Positions 27,897 to 35,807 of a stretch of 64,000 bases of DNA are shown here, piece after piece (positions within the stretch are counted from its first letter, which is position 1; every line of letters starts with the position of its first letter). A program made the translations under genes and the position numbers. The notes under the pieces are model-generated. The model was not told where the DNA came from and made no database searches. It saw only the letters and a program-made list of their open reading frames with translations. This DNA is from Muricauda sp. SCSIO 65647 (lineage in GTDB: Bacteria; Bacteroidota; Bacteroidia; Flavobacteriales; Flavobacteriaceae), in assembly GCF_021534965.1 (NCBI RefSeq), contig NZ_CP091037.1:2735501-2799500 (forward strand). The letters are read 5' to 3'.

Positions 27897-28964
27897 TTAA
27901 TACTTATTCAAGTCTTTTAAATTTTTAAATCGCTTGACCATTTTTCCAAAATTTTTGTCCTTTTTCCGTTTTTCAGCAACAGTCGATTCAAAATGTTCTT
28001 TTTCTCTATTCATTTTTAAATAATTTTCATAGAACGATTTATCTATTTCTCCGCTTTCAACAGCTGCTACAACAGCACAGTCAATTTCTATTGTATGGGT
28101 ACAATCTTTGAATTTACAATTTTTGGATAGCCCAACTATTTCTTCAAATGTCTTTTCCAATCCTTCAACCGAATCTGCAATACCTACTTCTCTTAGTCCC
28201 GGATTGTCAATTACAATTCCACCATTTTCAAGAACTATTAATTCTCGATGGCTTGTAACGTGCCGTCCTTTATTTGTACTTGTGCTAATCGTATTTGTTT
28301 TCATGGGTTGTTTACCTGAAAGGTTGTTTAAAAGGCTTGATTTTCCTACTCCTGACGAACCCAACAAACAGTAAGTTTTTCCCTTTACCATGTGGTCTTT
28401 CACACTCTCAATCCCTTTTTTGGACTCATTGCTTATCGCAATTATCGGTACTTGCTTTATCCTTTCTTGAACTTTGTACATCAAATTTGTTAATTCGGCA
28501 TCGTCTATCAAGTCAATTTTATTGAGAATGATAATCGGTTTAACATTGGATGTATTGCAAATTGTCAGATACCTTTCTATTCGATTGATATTAAAGTCCC
28601 TGTCAACTGCTTGTACAATAAAAGCAAAGTCAATATTTGCCGCTATGATCTGTTTTTCCCCTTGTTTGCCGACTGCTTGTCTTTCAATGATGGTCTTTCT
28701 AGGCAAAATGGAATGTATGAGCACTTTGTCATCATCATATTCAGAAATTGCAACCCAATCCCCTACAGCAGGAAAATCTTCACGGGTACTTGCTGTATAT
28801 CTTAAGTTTCCTGTAATTTCTGCATCGAATTCTCCTTTTTCTGTTTTAACATCATATCTTTCCTTATGCTCTGAAGTAATTCTTCCAATTTCAAAGCCTT
28901 CTAGATTATGTTGAATCCTTAATTTTTCTATTCTGTCGTTATATCCGAAATGTTCTAATTTCAT
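27897..28964 (-). CDS. rsgA: Ribosome small subunit-dependent GTPase A (probable second copy)
   Basis: Circularly permuted GTPase that helps mature the 30S subunit. It has an OB-fold (about 1-95), G4 NKIDLID, G1 GSSGVGKSS (about residue 201), G3 DNPGLRE, and a C-terminal zinc motif with C-x-x-KDCTH-x-x-x-x-x-C. At 355 residues it is longer than the usual Bacteroidota housekeeping RsgA, and its codons are far more AT-rich than the neighbours, so it may be an acquired paralogue. Confidence 0.93.
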   Translation of the reverse strand: MKLEHFGYNDRIEKLRIQHNLEGFEIGRITSEHKERYDVKTEKGEFDAEITGNLRYTASTREDFPAVGDWVAISEYDDDKVLIHSILPRKTIIERQAVGKQGEKQIIAANIDFAFIVQAVDRDFNINRIERYLTICNTSNVKPIIILNKIDLIDDAELTNLMYKVQERIKQVPIIAISNESKKGIESVKDHMVKGKTYCLLGSSGVGKSSLLNNLSGKQPMKTNTISTSTNKGRHVTSHRELIVLENGGIVIDNPGLREVGIADSVEGLEKTFEEIVGLSKNCKFKDCTHTIEIDCAVVAAVESGEIDKSFYENYLKMNREKEHFESTVAEKRKKDKNFGKMVKRFKNLKDLNKY

Positions 28965-29107
28965 ATTCTGGGTATTTAAAAATATTATATATGCTTATGG
29001 TATTCATAAATGAACTTGAATACAAAAGCGTTCACAATTGATGTGTTTATTTGTAAAATGTAAATAAGTAGAAATGCTTCAGGGTTTTACCTGAAGTAAA
29101 GGATGGT

Positions 29108-29131
29108 GATAGTCAAAAAAGATTGACTATC
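29108..29131 (-). other. Perfect hairpin in the rsgA leader
   Basis: GATAGTCAA-AAAAGA-TTGACTATC, a 9-bp perfect stem, lies in the roughly 220-nt untranslated leader between the predicted rsgA promoter and its ATG. A second weaker dyad (ATCCG/CGGAT, 29143-29164) follows. Confidence 0.5.
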
Positions 29132-29192
29132 TATTTTACAATATCCGAATATGATATTACGGATGTAATGGACATAAAGTTTTATTAGGGGA

Positions 29193-29225
29193 CAAAATTA
29201 AAAAAATTCCTTTATAAAGTTCAAA
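29193..29225 (-). promoter_or_regulatory. Candidate promoter of rsgA
   Basis: On the minus strand, TTTG (plus 29222-29225) and TAATTTTG (plus 29193-29200) are 21 nt apart, matching the Bacteroidota consensus. Confidence 0.5.
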
Positions 29226-29640
29226 CACAAAACCACGTTCCGAAGAATGTGGTTTCCTGCTTTAAGTGACCTCCGCAGGGGGCCGACTGGTCGTCAAAGG
29301 TCTGGTAGACCTTTGATAAGGAGGAGCCAGACGGTGCGTTGGCAATCCTGTGACGATTGATGATCCACAGGATTACCTGCGGTGTTCCTTTAAAGTCCCC
29401 CTTTGCAAATAGAAAGTCCATGGCCTTGCCATGAATTCTCCCTTTATTCCAAACCTTTGAAACTACGTTTCAGGTTTTTCATGAATGAAAAAATCCATCA
29501 CTCTAAAGTGTTGGACTTTCTGCTTGTAGTGACCTTCGCAGGATTGTTTCACATCCTTAGCGCTACGCGCTGAAAATAAAAAATCCAGACTTATAAATTC
29601 AAGCAAGCTTGATTTAACGCCTGGAAATTTTATTTATTCG
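29221..29640 (-). repeat. Remnant region carrying copies of the tRNA-Arg 3' end
   Basis: The 13-nt sequence TGACCTCCGCAGG, which is the complement of the tRNA-Arg 3' end, recurs at 29267-29279 and, with one change, at 29531-29546 (TGACCTTCGCAGGATT). Between them are a perfect 8-bp hairpin (CAAAGGTC/GACCTTTG, 29295-29315) and a 9-bp one (AATCCTGTG/CACAGGATT, 29344-29374). No intact gene is present; a minus-strand frame of 66 codons looks like decayed coding sequence. Confidence 0.55.
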
Positions 29641-29714
29641 TGACCTCCGCAGGATTCAAACCTGCAACCTCTTGAGCCGTAATCAAGTGCTCTATTCAGT
29701 TGAGCTAGGAGGCC
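29641..29714 (-). tRNA. tRNA-Arg (ACG)
   Basis: Minus-strand cloverleaf: acceptor GGCCTCC pairs with GGAGGTC (one G-U), the D arm contains AGCTCAACTGAATAGAGC, and the anticodon arm is CTTGA-TTACGGC-TCAAG with anticodon ACG. The T arm is TGCAG-GTTTGAA-TCCTGCG-like. 74 nt, no CCA encoded. It lies 66 nt before apt on the opposite strand. Confidence 0.95.
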
Positions 29715-29780
29715 TTTGCAATAAGGGCTGCAAATATATTTCTTTTTAAATTTACTACAAAACAGATACAAACGGAATCA

Positions 29781-30293
29781 ATGGATTTTGAACCTTTCAT
29801 TCGTACCATCAACAATTTTCCCAAGCCCGGTGTTTCTTACAAAGACATCACCCCACTTCTCAATGATGCCAATGCGTTCAAGGCCGCGTCATCGGCCCTT
29901 TACACATTGGTCAATGGCGCCAGTATTGACAAGGTTGTGGGCGTGGGCAGTAGGGGCTTTATTTTTGCGCCTCTCTTGGCAGATAAACTCAATGCAGGTT
30001 TTATACCCGTGCGTAAAAAGGGCAAACTGCCTTTCGGTACGTTGGCGGAATCTTATGATTTGGAGTATGGGACCGATGAGCTTGAAATTCACACCGATGC
30101 CATAGGTAGGGGTGAAAGAATCTTGGTACATGATGATGTCTTGGCAACGGGCGGAACCGCAAGGGCGGTCTGCAACCTGGTCGAGAAGCTGGGCGGTGAA
30201 GTGGTTCAGTGCAATTTTTTGATACGATTGGACTTTTTGAATGGAGGGGAAAAACTCAACGGCTACACCATTTCATCACTGTTACGCTATTAG
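29781..30293 (+). CDS. apt: Adenine phosphoribosyltransferase
   Basis: Salvages adenine to AMP using PRPP. 170 residues, with the N-terminal FPKPGVSYKDITPLL signature, GVGSRGFIFAPLLA, and the PRPP-binding motif ILVHDDVLATGGTA (about 114-127). Length is normal. Its stop codon overlaps a small convergent gene by 4 nt. Confidence 0.97.
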   Translation: MDFEPFIRTINNFPKPGVSYKDITPLLNDANAFKAASSALYTLVNGASIDKVVGVGSRGFIFAPLLADKLNAGFIPVRKKGKLPFGTLAESYDLEYGTDELEIHTDAIGRGERILVHDDVLATGGTARAVCNLVEKLGGEVVQCNFLIRLDFLNGGEKLNGYTISSLLRY

Positions 30294-30442
30294 TCCAAAG
30301 CCCTTATGGTCACGTAATACCGCCATCCGATAAGGGCCAATTGCCATTTAGAGGCCTTAGCAAGATTCAATCCCCTTTTGGTGAATGACGGGAGCAAGAC
30401 CTTATTGGTTTTGGCCAAGAATTTGAAAAACTGCTTTTTCAT
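30290..30442 (-). CDS. Conserved-looking 50-residue basic protein
   Basis: ATG at 30442 to TAA at 30290 on the minus strand. The product begins MKKQFFKFLAKTNKVLLPS and ends WQLALIGWRYYVTIRALD: basic, Leu/Trp-rich, with a likely amphipathic helix. From memory, short proteins of this shape occur in many Flavobacteriaceae, sometimes labelled SsrA-binding protein, a label I do not support since the real SmpB is about 150 residues. It is convergent with apt, overlapping its stop by 4 nt. Confidence 0.75.
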   Translation of the reverse strand: MKKQFFKFLAKTNKVLLPSFTKRGLNLAKASKWQLALIGWRYYVTIRALD

Positions 30443-30491
30443 CCATTGGTTTTTTCAAAGGTACTCTAAATCAAATAAGGGAAAAGAAATT

Positions 30492-30541
30492 GTGCCGCCG
30501 AACCACTATTGATGATTCTGACGTTTTGAACGGTTCGGCAC
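30492..30541 (-). terminator. Hairpin after the 21-codon ORF
   Basis: GTGCC(GCC)GAACC and GGTTCGGCAC arms around a 26-nt loop (10-bp stem with a 3-nt bulge), followed on the minus strand by AATTTCTTTT. It begins at the stop codon of the small peptide gene. Confidence 0.45.
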
Positions 30542-30606
30542 TATTGAATGAACAGCGCAATGATTTGCACCAAAAGTGTGATTAAGAATTTAATCAGGGT
30601 TATCAT
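30541..30606 (-). CDS. Possible 21-residue hydrophobic peptide
   Basis: ATG at 30606, TAG at 30541. The peptide starts MITLIKFLITLLVQ and continues with IIALFIQ: a single membrane-length hydrophobic helix with one Lys, resembling in form the short toxins of type I toxin-antitoxin systems or small membrane regulators. A hairpin follows and an A-rich stretch precedes the ATG. A chance ORF is quite possible at this length. Confidence 0.35.
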   Translation of the reverse strand: MITLIKFLITLLVQIIALFIQ

Positions 30607-30666
30607 TTTTGATAAGTTGAAAGGTTGAACAATTAATCGAGAACCGGTTACTTTTTTCAATATATA

Positions 30667-30680
30667 ATGACATTTGTCAT
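30667..30680. promoter_or_regulatory. Perfect 14-bp palindrome
   Basis: ATGACA-TT-TGTCAT, fully symmetric over its 6-bp arms, 61 nt upstream of the small peptide ORF in an otherwise empty spacer (30607-30920). It looks like a protein-binding operator; the regulator is unknown. Confidence 0.45.
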
Positions 30681-30920
30681 ATTTCCAAGCAAAGTGAAAT
30701 AAATTAATGAAATTGAATACGAATATGTAAGTAAATAAACGAGATGTATTACAATTTTAATGTGACTCTCTTGGGTGAAGTTTCGAGATAAAAGAGAAAA
30801 AGATTATTTGTGTTCTGAAATGATAGAATTGTAGGGCCTTTTTTGGGCAAAAAAGATTTTGCAAGGGGCTTTTTGTTCGAAAAAACCGCTTTTTTGCCCA
30901 TTTCGTTTCGCGATTGCAGA
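30681..30920. other. Intergenic, no supported gene
   Basis: Part of the 533-nt spacer 30443-30975. A minus-strand open frame at 30749-30934 has no start context and unusual composition and is not called. Nothing else was recognised. Confidence 0.4.
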
Positions 30921-30948
30921 AAAAAACCGCCCACACATTTGTGGGCGG
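30921..30948 (-). terminator. Intrinsic terminator of the blaI-blaR1-like operon
   Basis: CCGCCCACA/TGTGGGCGG, a perfect 9-bp stem (30927-30948), followed on the minus strand by TTTTTT (30926-30921). Confidence 0.88.
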
Positions 30949-30975
30949 CCCTATAAAAAAGAGTCTTTTTTAGGA

Positions 30976-32703
30976 TTATTTTTTGTTTTTGGTGGTGATT
31001 TCGACCACACCATTTTTGGCTTTTTTGCCATACTTTTCAATGGCCTTGTCACCTTTGAGAACAGTGATCGATTCGATGTTGTCGGGCGTTAGCGCTTTTA
31101 CTTCTTTTTTGGTCGCTTTTTTGCCATCGATGTAGTATAATGGAGCATCTTTACCTTCGGTTTCGATGAAGATGGATCCATCATTGCCCACGCTCTCGAT
31201 TACGGTATCTTCCTCATCTGAATCTCTTATGATCCTAATCTCCTCACCGTCTTTACTCTTGTGTTTTTTTACTTTTACCCTTTTATTGTGGTCGGTATCT
31301 GACTGCACGTGTATGTTGACGTCATTGTCATCGTCATGCCCGTCTACATCTACAGTGACATGAAGGTCGATTTCTTGCGTTTCATCCTCTGTCATTTCCC
31401 CTCCGTTGATGATCACTTTTTTGACACCATTTTTATTCTCTATGATGATGTCTTCATGTTCGCCTTCATCACTGGATTTGCTCCAGACCATCGTTTTGTT
31501 GCCACTCTTATGAATGCTTACCTCTTTGTGCATGCCACTTCCGAAAGAAACCAAATTGGCCTCATCATCATAAAGAACGCTGATGGGTTTGATCGCCCCC
31601 TCTGAATTCGATTGGTAAGAACTGCTGAATTTTTCACCTTTACTGCTCTGGCCACTGATTTGCATCGATATGTCGATGATTTCCTTGTCGTCGTTACGCA
31701 CGGTGGTATAGCTAAAATCGACCCCATCTTTTGCTAGATTTTTTTTGATTTTTTCAAGCTCTTCATTGGTCGTGTTCTTATCGATGATCAGCTCAATTGA
31801 TTTATTCATATTAGATGTAGCCATTGCCTCGCCATTTGTGACGGGTACCGCCACCTCTTTGGTGTTGAAGCTGACCATGAACAGCACTAGGGCCGGTAAT
31901 ACCAAAAACATTTTTAACATACGCTGTTTTTTTGATTGATTTTTGTTCATCATAACTATTCGTTTTTTGATAAATGAATTAAAAAATGGATTTGAAACGG
32001 CAAGCTTATGACCGCCCACCGCTTGTTGTAGGAGTAAATACTGGTAGAATTTTTTGTCTTTGACCAAATCTCTTGTCTGTGCGTCGGCCAAATACTCTAA
32101 GTTTTGCTTGACGGCCTTTTTGTAATACCATATGGCCGGGTTGTACCATTGTAAAATGAGCGCTATTTCTGACAATAGAATGTCAAGGGAATGCAGCCCT
32201 CTTGCATGTGCTTTTTCATGTACAATGATGGCCTGTAATTCGTTTGGCCTGAATTGTTTCGGATAATAAAAAATATGGTGAAAGAACGAAAAAGGTGAGA
32301 TTTCTTTGAGCGTTTTCACATGAACGATAGGTTCTTCGATCACTATCTGGCTTTGTTGTTTGATTTTTTTGATGGCCAGTAATTGGTTGATCAATCGAAA
32401 GGTAAAAAACGATACGCCCAGTACATAGACCGTGACCAAAAGGTAGAACCATTCAAATGCGCTTGCGGTCTGATCGGTTTCTGATATGACTGAAAATGTG
32501 CCATAGTTGATGGTCATTGGCTCAAGCATAACAGTCTTTGTGATGGTCACAAAGGGCAGTATTGAAGAGATGACCAATCCGATGATTAAAAAAAGACGGT
32601 TTTCGGCGAAAAAGGTTTCCTTTTTGAGAAAAAGCTGATAAACCACCAGAAACAGTAAAACCAAACAAGATGATTTTAATAAATATTCAAAAAAAACTTC
32701 CAT
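30976..32703 (-). CDS. M56 (BlaR1/MecR1-like) metallopeptidase with TonB-plug-like tail
   Basis: 575 residues. The N-terminal half has four to five membrane helices and the zinc site HEKAH (about 161-165) with the downstream Glu in NLEYLADAQTRD, so this is an M56 peptidase that could cleave the partner repressor. The C-terminal half is a periplasmic Asp/His/Lys-rich region, and the last 60 residues (IDGKKATKKEVKALTPDNIESITVLKGDKAIEKYG, split here as a motif region) resemble a TonB-receptor plug. It lies 5 nt after the BlaI-type gene. The signal sensed is unknown and there is no beta-lactamase nearby. Confidence 0.9.
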   Translation of the reverse strand: MEVFFEYLLKSSCLVLLFLVVYQLFLKKETFFAENRLFLIIGLVISSILPFVTITKTVMLEPMTINYGTFSVISETDQTASAFEWFYLLVTVYVLGVSFFTFRLINQLLAIKKIKQQSQIVIEEPIVHVKTLKEISPFSFFHHIFYYPKQFRPNELQAIIVHEKAHARGLHSLDILLSEIALILQWYNPAIWYYKKAVKQNLEYLADAQTRDLVKDKKFYQYLLLQQAVGGHKLAVSNPFFNSFIKKRIVMMNKNQSKKQRMLKMFLVLPALVLFMVSFNTKEVAVPVTNGEAMATSNMNKSIELIIDKNTTNEELEKIKKNLAKDGVDFSYTTVRNDDKEIIDISMQISGQSSKGEKFSSSYQSNSEGAIKPISVLYDDEANLVSFGSGMHKEVSIHKSGNKTMVWSKSSDEGEHEDIIIENKNGVKKVIINGGEMTEDETQEIDLHVTVDVDGHDDDNDVNIHVQSDTDHNKRVKVKKHKSKDGEEIRIIRDSDEEDTVIESVGNDGSIFIETEGKDAPLYYIDGKKATKKEVKALTPDNIESITVLKGDKAIEKYGKKAKNGVVEITTKNKK

Positions 32704-32708
32704 GGCCG

Positions 32709-33068
32709 TTATTTTTTATTTTCGATGAGCTTGATGATTTCTTTGAGCTCATCCACAGAGATTTTTTCTTCTTTTGCAAAGAAAGAGACCAAGCTCTTAT
32801 ATGAATTGTCGTAAAAATTGGCAATCGTGGAATTGACAAACTTTTTGCGGTATTCTTCTTTGCTGATCAGCGGATGGTAACGGTGCGTGTTGCCAAATGC
32901 CTCGTGCGATACATACCCTTTTTCCTCTAAATTTCTGACTATGGTAGATAGGGTATTATAATGTGGCTTGTTGTTCTCAAATTCGGCCAAAATATCTTTG
33001 ACAAAGGCTTTCTTGAGCCTCCAGATGATAATCATCACCTCTTCTTCTTTGTTCGTGAGTTTTTGCAT
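32709..33068 (-). CDS. BlaI/MecI/CopY family repressor
   Basis: 119 residues starting MQKLTNKEEEVMIIIWRL, the family's usual opening. The winged helix covers about 5-75 (VKDILAEFENNKPHYNTLSTIVRNLEEKGYV), then a dimerisation helix. An upstream in-frame start at 33194 would pass through the promoter and operator dyads, so the ATG at 33068 is chosen. It probably represses itself and the M56 gene until the peptidase removes it. Confidence 0.94.
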   Translation of the reverse strand: MQKLTNKEEEVMIIIWRLKKAFVKDILAEFENNKPHYNTLSTIVRNLEEKGYVSHEAFGNTHRYHPLISKEEYRKKFVNSTIANFYDNSYKSLVSFFAKEEKISVDELKEIIKLIENKK

Positions 33069-33083
33069 GGGCAGAATTTTGTC

Positions 33084-33137
33084 CAAACCTACCACGATAA
33101 ATTTAGTTATACAACTATTTTTATAGTTATTTAACTG
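33084..33137 (-). promoter_or_regulatory. Promoter with two tandem operator dyads (BlaI-type)
   Basis: On the minus strand, TTG (plus 33112-33114) and TAGGTTTG (plus 33084-33091) are 20 nt apart. Two dyads, TAGTT-N4-AACTA at 33104-33117 and TAGTT-N4-AACTG at 33124-33137, are spaced 20 bp centre to centre (two helical turns); the first covers the -33 box. This is the arrangement of a cooperative dimeric repressor. Confidence 0.6.
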
Positions 33138-33216
33138 TTTTTTTAGTTTTTTTGTTTTCGTCAATGTGGATGATGATACTTCAAATCTTCCCATATATTT
33201 GCCGAAACTTCGATTT

Positions 33217-34155
33217 TTGGAAAACTTGTTCTATATCATTCTCGGACTTGCCCTGTTGATCTTTGGGGGCAATTGGTTATTGAAATCGGCCGTAGCTCTT
33301 TCGTTGCGGTTGGCAATTCCGAAAATCGTGATCGGTATGACGATTGTGTCATTTGCGACTTCGGCACCAGAGTTGATCGTGAGCATCAAGGCCGCTTTAG
33401 ATGGTTTTCCCGACCTATCGTTGGGCAATGTAGTGGGATCCAATATTGCCAACCTTGGTTTGGTCTTGGCGATTACGGTGCTATTGGGCAATATCGATGT
33501 ACGCAAGAGTTTCTATACTACCGATTGGCCTGTGTTGATGTTCGCCTCTCTGCTCTTTGTGGGCTTCATTTACTTCGATGGCCTTTTGCAAAGGTATGAA
33601 GGGGTCATTATGGTGACGCTCCTGTTTTTATTCTTGGTCTACCTGTTGCGATATCAAAAGCCCGCCGTGGTCGACGAAGTGCCCGAAGACGATGTGTTAC
33701 TGCCCTTGTACAAGGTTGTATTGTATCTGGGCATTGGTGGCACCGCCCTTTGGGGGGGATCGGAACTTTTGATCAGTGGTGCAGTGGGCATGGCGACTAC
33801 ATTGGGGGTCAGTGAGCGGATCATCGGTATTACAGTGGTCTCTGTAGGTACCAGTATTCCAGAATTGGCAGCATCTATTATCGCCATATTGAAAAAAGAA
33901 AAGGCCATTTCTGTCGGTAATTTGATAGGGTCGAACATATTCAACCTTTTGGCGGTTTTGGGCATTACCTCAATTATCACCCCGATTCGTGTCATTGATC
34001 AAGGGCTGCTGACCAACGATATCTTTTGGATGTTGGGTATCTCGTTTTTGATACTGCCCTTGGTGTTTTTTCCGAAGGGACTTCGTTTGGGATGGCGAGA
34101 TGGTATAATTCTTGTGGCGGTTTATGCAGTCTTCGTGTACTTCACGGTGGCCTGA
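33217..34155 (+). CDS. Calcium/sodium antiporter, YrbG-like (CaCA superfamily)
   Basis: Ten- to eleven-helix inner-membrane exchanger with the two alpha repeats: GMTIVSFATSAPELIVS with GNVVGSNIANLGLVLAIT, and GITVVSVGTSIPELAAS with GNLIGSNIFNLLAVLGIT. The start is uncertain. A GTG at 33166 is in frame but adds 17 polar residues unlike the family and lies ahead of a TATATTTG box at 33194-33201. The TTG at 33217 (leading to ENLFYIILGLALLIFGG) fits better. Total 312 residues from there. Confidence 0.92.
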   Translation: MENLFYIILGLALLIFGGNWLLKSAVALSLRLAIPKIVIGMTIVSFATSAPELIVSIKAALDGFPDLSLGNVVGSNIANLGLVLAITVLLGNIDVRKSFYTTDWPVLMFASLLFVGFIYFDGLLQRYEGVIMVTLLFLFLVYLLRYQKPAVVDEVPEDDVLLPLYKVVLYLGIGGTALWGGSELLISGAVGMATTLGVSERIIGITVVSVGTSIPELAASIIAILKKEKAISVGNLIGSNIFNLLAVLGITSIITPIRVIDQGLLTNDIFWMLGISFLILPLVFFPKGLRLGWRDGIILVAVYAVFVYFTVA

Positions 34156-34171
34156 TCAACTAGCCGATTAC

Positions 34172-35746
34172 ATGAAAAACAAGCTGATATTTTTATTTTC
34201 AATTCTCTTAGCTGCACCTTTGTTCGCCCAAAGCGATTTTCTACAGGGCAAGTTGATCGATGCCCAAACGATTGAACCCGTCGCTTTTGCCACGGTAAGG
34301 GTCAAGGGGCGGGCCATAGGCGTTATATCGAATTTGGATGGAAGTTTCAGAATTCCCCAAAAGTTCAAAAAATATGGCGATACCCTCGAAATATCTTCAA
34401 TGGGGTACGAAAAACGGCAAATTCTCATATCGACCCTGCCTGCTGATAAAGTACAAAGAATATACCTACAGCCTGGTGTATTTGAGCTTCAGGAAGCAGT
34501 AGTGCGGGCAAAACGAAAGAGACGCCTTTCGGCCCGTGCCATTGTAAGACGGGCTATAGAGAACATACCCAAAAATTATCCCACCTCTCCTTTTTCAATT
34601 GTTGGATACTATCGTGACTATCAGTTGAAGAAAGGGGAATATATCAATTTGAACGAAGCGATTTTAGAGGTTTATGATTCAGGATTTGATCAAGTAGACA
34701 GTGCCACGAGCAAGGTCAGAATATATGAGTATGAACCGAACTTTGATTTTGAACGGGACACCCTGGCCGATAACCCATACAACTATATAAGCCGTGAAAA
34801 AATAATAGACGACGCCTATCTTTTTGATTACCACGGAAATGAATTTTCGATTTTAAGGGTTCATGATGCCATTCGAAATTACAACTTGGGTTCGTATTCA
34901 TTCATTTACCAATTCGACCGGGATTTACTGCCCAACCACTCATTCTCAAAAGAGGGGACCAGCTATTCTGATAAAACCCCATTGCACAAGATTAATTTTC
35001 AAAAGAAACTGGCAGACCACCAAGCCTTTGGCACTTTGTATATCTCTCATGGCGATTTCGCAATTCACAAATTGGAGTATTCGGTCTACAGTTTGAAAAA
35101 TAGAAAATCACGGAAAGTTTCGAATAAACATGACAGTTCTGGTCAACTTCTCTTCGAGGTGTTGACAGAGTACCAAAAAAACTCTGACAAAATGTATCCC
35201 CATTACATTTCGTTCCACAATAAATTTCAACTGCTTAAACCCAATGAGTTTAGGGTGGTTGACGTCTTTTGGAACCTCTATAAAAAGCGTTTCGAGATAC
35301 TCTTTAATAGAGAACCCCTAGGAAAGGATGCTACAAAAAAGGACAATTATTCAATAATATATGAAGGTTATAAGGTAAAGTTCAAAACCGTCGTCAGTTA
35401 TGGGGATCAGGTCTGGTTATATCCTAAAGTAAGTACACAAGAAGATAAAGAGGCCATGGCCCAAATTGAACAATTGGCAGATAGTGATGAACTCAAGATC
35501 GGGGTGTTATCCATTAACATTCAAAATATTAGGGATAAAGCTGGTAATTTGATAAATGCAAGGCGATATGAAGACGTGGATCAATATCGAGAGTTTTTTG
35601 TGCAGCAGATAAAACCGGTAGTTTCGTTACCGGCCAATAGCCTATTAATGGATAAACGAAAACCGATTTTTAAAAATCAACCCATTCATCGGCCAGAAAA
35701 TTTTGATGATTATTGGATGAACACCCCTTTAAAGAATATTCAATAA
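34172..35746 (+). CDS. Carboxypeptidase-like regulatory-domain protein
   Basis: 524 residues: signal peptide (cleavage near APLFAQ), a carboxypeptidase D regulatory-like beta-sandwich (about 24-110, GKLIDAQTIEPVAFATVRVKG and SNLDGSFRI), then a long domain of unknown function seen in Bacteroidota envelope proteins. The ATG at 34172 begins the signal peptide. An earlier in-frame ATG at 34112 overlaps the antiporter gene and is rejected. It ends before a hairpin shared with glnA. Confidence 0.88.
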   Translation: MKNKLIFLFSILLAAPLFAQSDFLQGKLIDAQTIEPVAFATVRVKGRAIGVISNLDGSFRIPQKFKKYGDTLEISSMGYEKRQILISTLPADKVQRIYLQPGVFELQEAVVRAKRKRRLSARAIVRRAIENIPKNYPTSPFSIVGYYRDYQLKKGEYINLNEAILEVYDSGFDQVDSATSKVRIYEYEPNFDFERDTLADNPYNYISREKIIDDAYLFDYHGNEFSILRVHDAIRNYNLGSYSFIYQFDRDLLPNHSFSKEGTSYSDKTPLHKINFQKKLADHQAFGTLYISHGDFAIHKLEYSVYSLKNRKSRKVSNKHDSSGQLLFEVLTEYQKNSDKMYPHYISFHNKFQLLKPNEFRVVDVFWNLYKKRFEILFNREPLGKDATKKDNYSIIYEGYKVKFKTVVSYGDQVWLYPKVSTQEDKEAMAQIEQLADSDELKIGVLSINIQNIRDKAGNLINARRYEDVDQYREFFVQQIKPVVSLPANSLLMDKRKPIFKNQPIHRPENFDDYWMNTPLKNIQ

Positions 35747-35754
35747 GAACAAAA

Positions 35755-35790
35755 AAACCGCCCTTTTATAGAAAAAGGCGGTCTTTGTAT
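35755..35790. terminator. Bidirectional terminator between convergent genes
   Basis: ACCGCC (35757-35762) and GGCGGT (35777-35782) arms with T-rich and A-rich inner flanks. The minus-strand side has seven T, so it best terminates glnA; it also ends the plus-strand gene. Confidence 0.8.
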
Positions 35791-35807
35791 CCAACAATTA
35801 ATTAAGC

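Noticed and set aside
29221-29421. 66-codon minus-strand frame in the tRNA remnant region
   Set aside because: It runs through the tRNA-end repeat and hairpins; it looks like decayed sequence, so it is described as a repeat, not called as a gene.
30749-30934. 61-codon minus-strand frame
   Set aside because: Overlaps a terminator, with atypical composition and no start context.
30976-33068. Beta-lactam resistance locus
   Set aside because: BlaR1/BlaI-like proteins are present, but there is no beta-lactamase or PBP2a gene and the sensor tail differs, so resistance is not supported.
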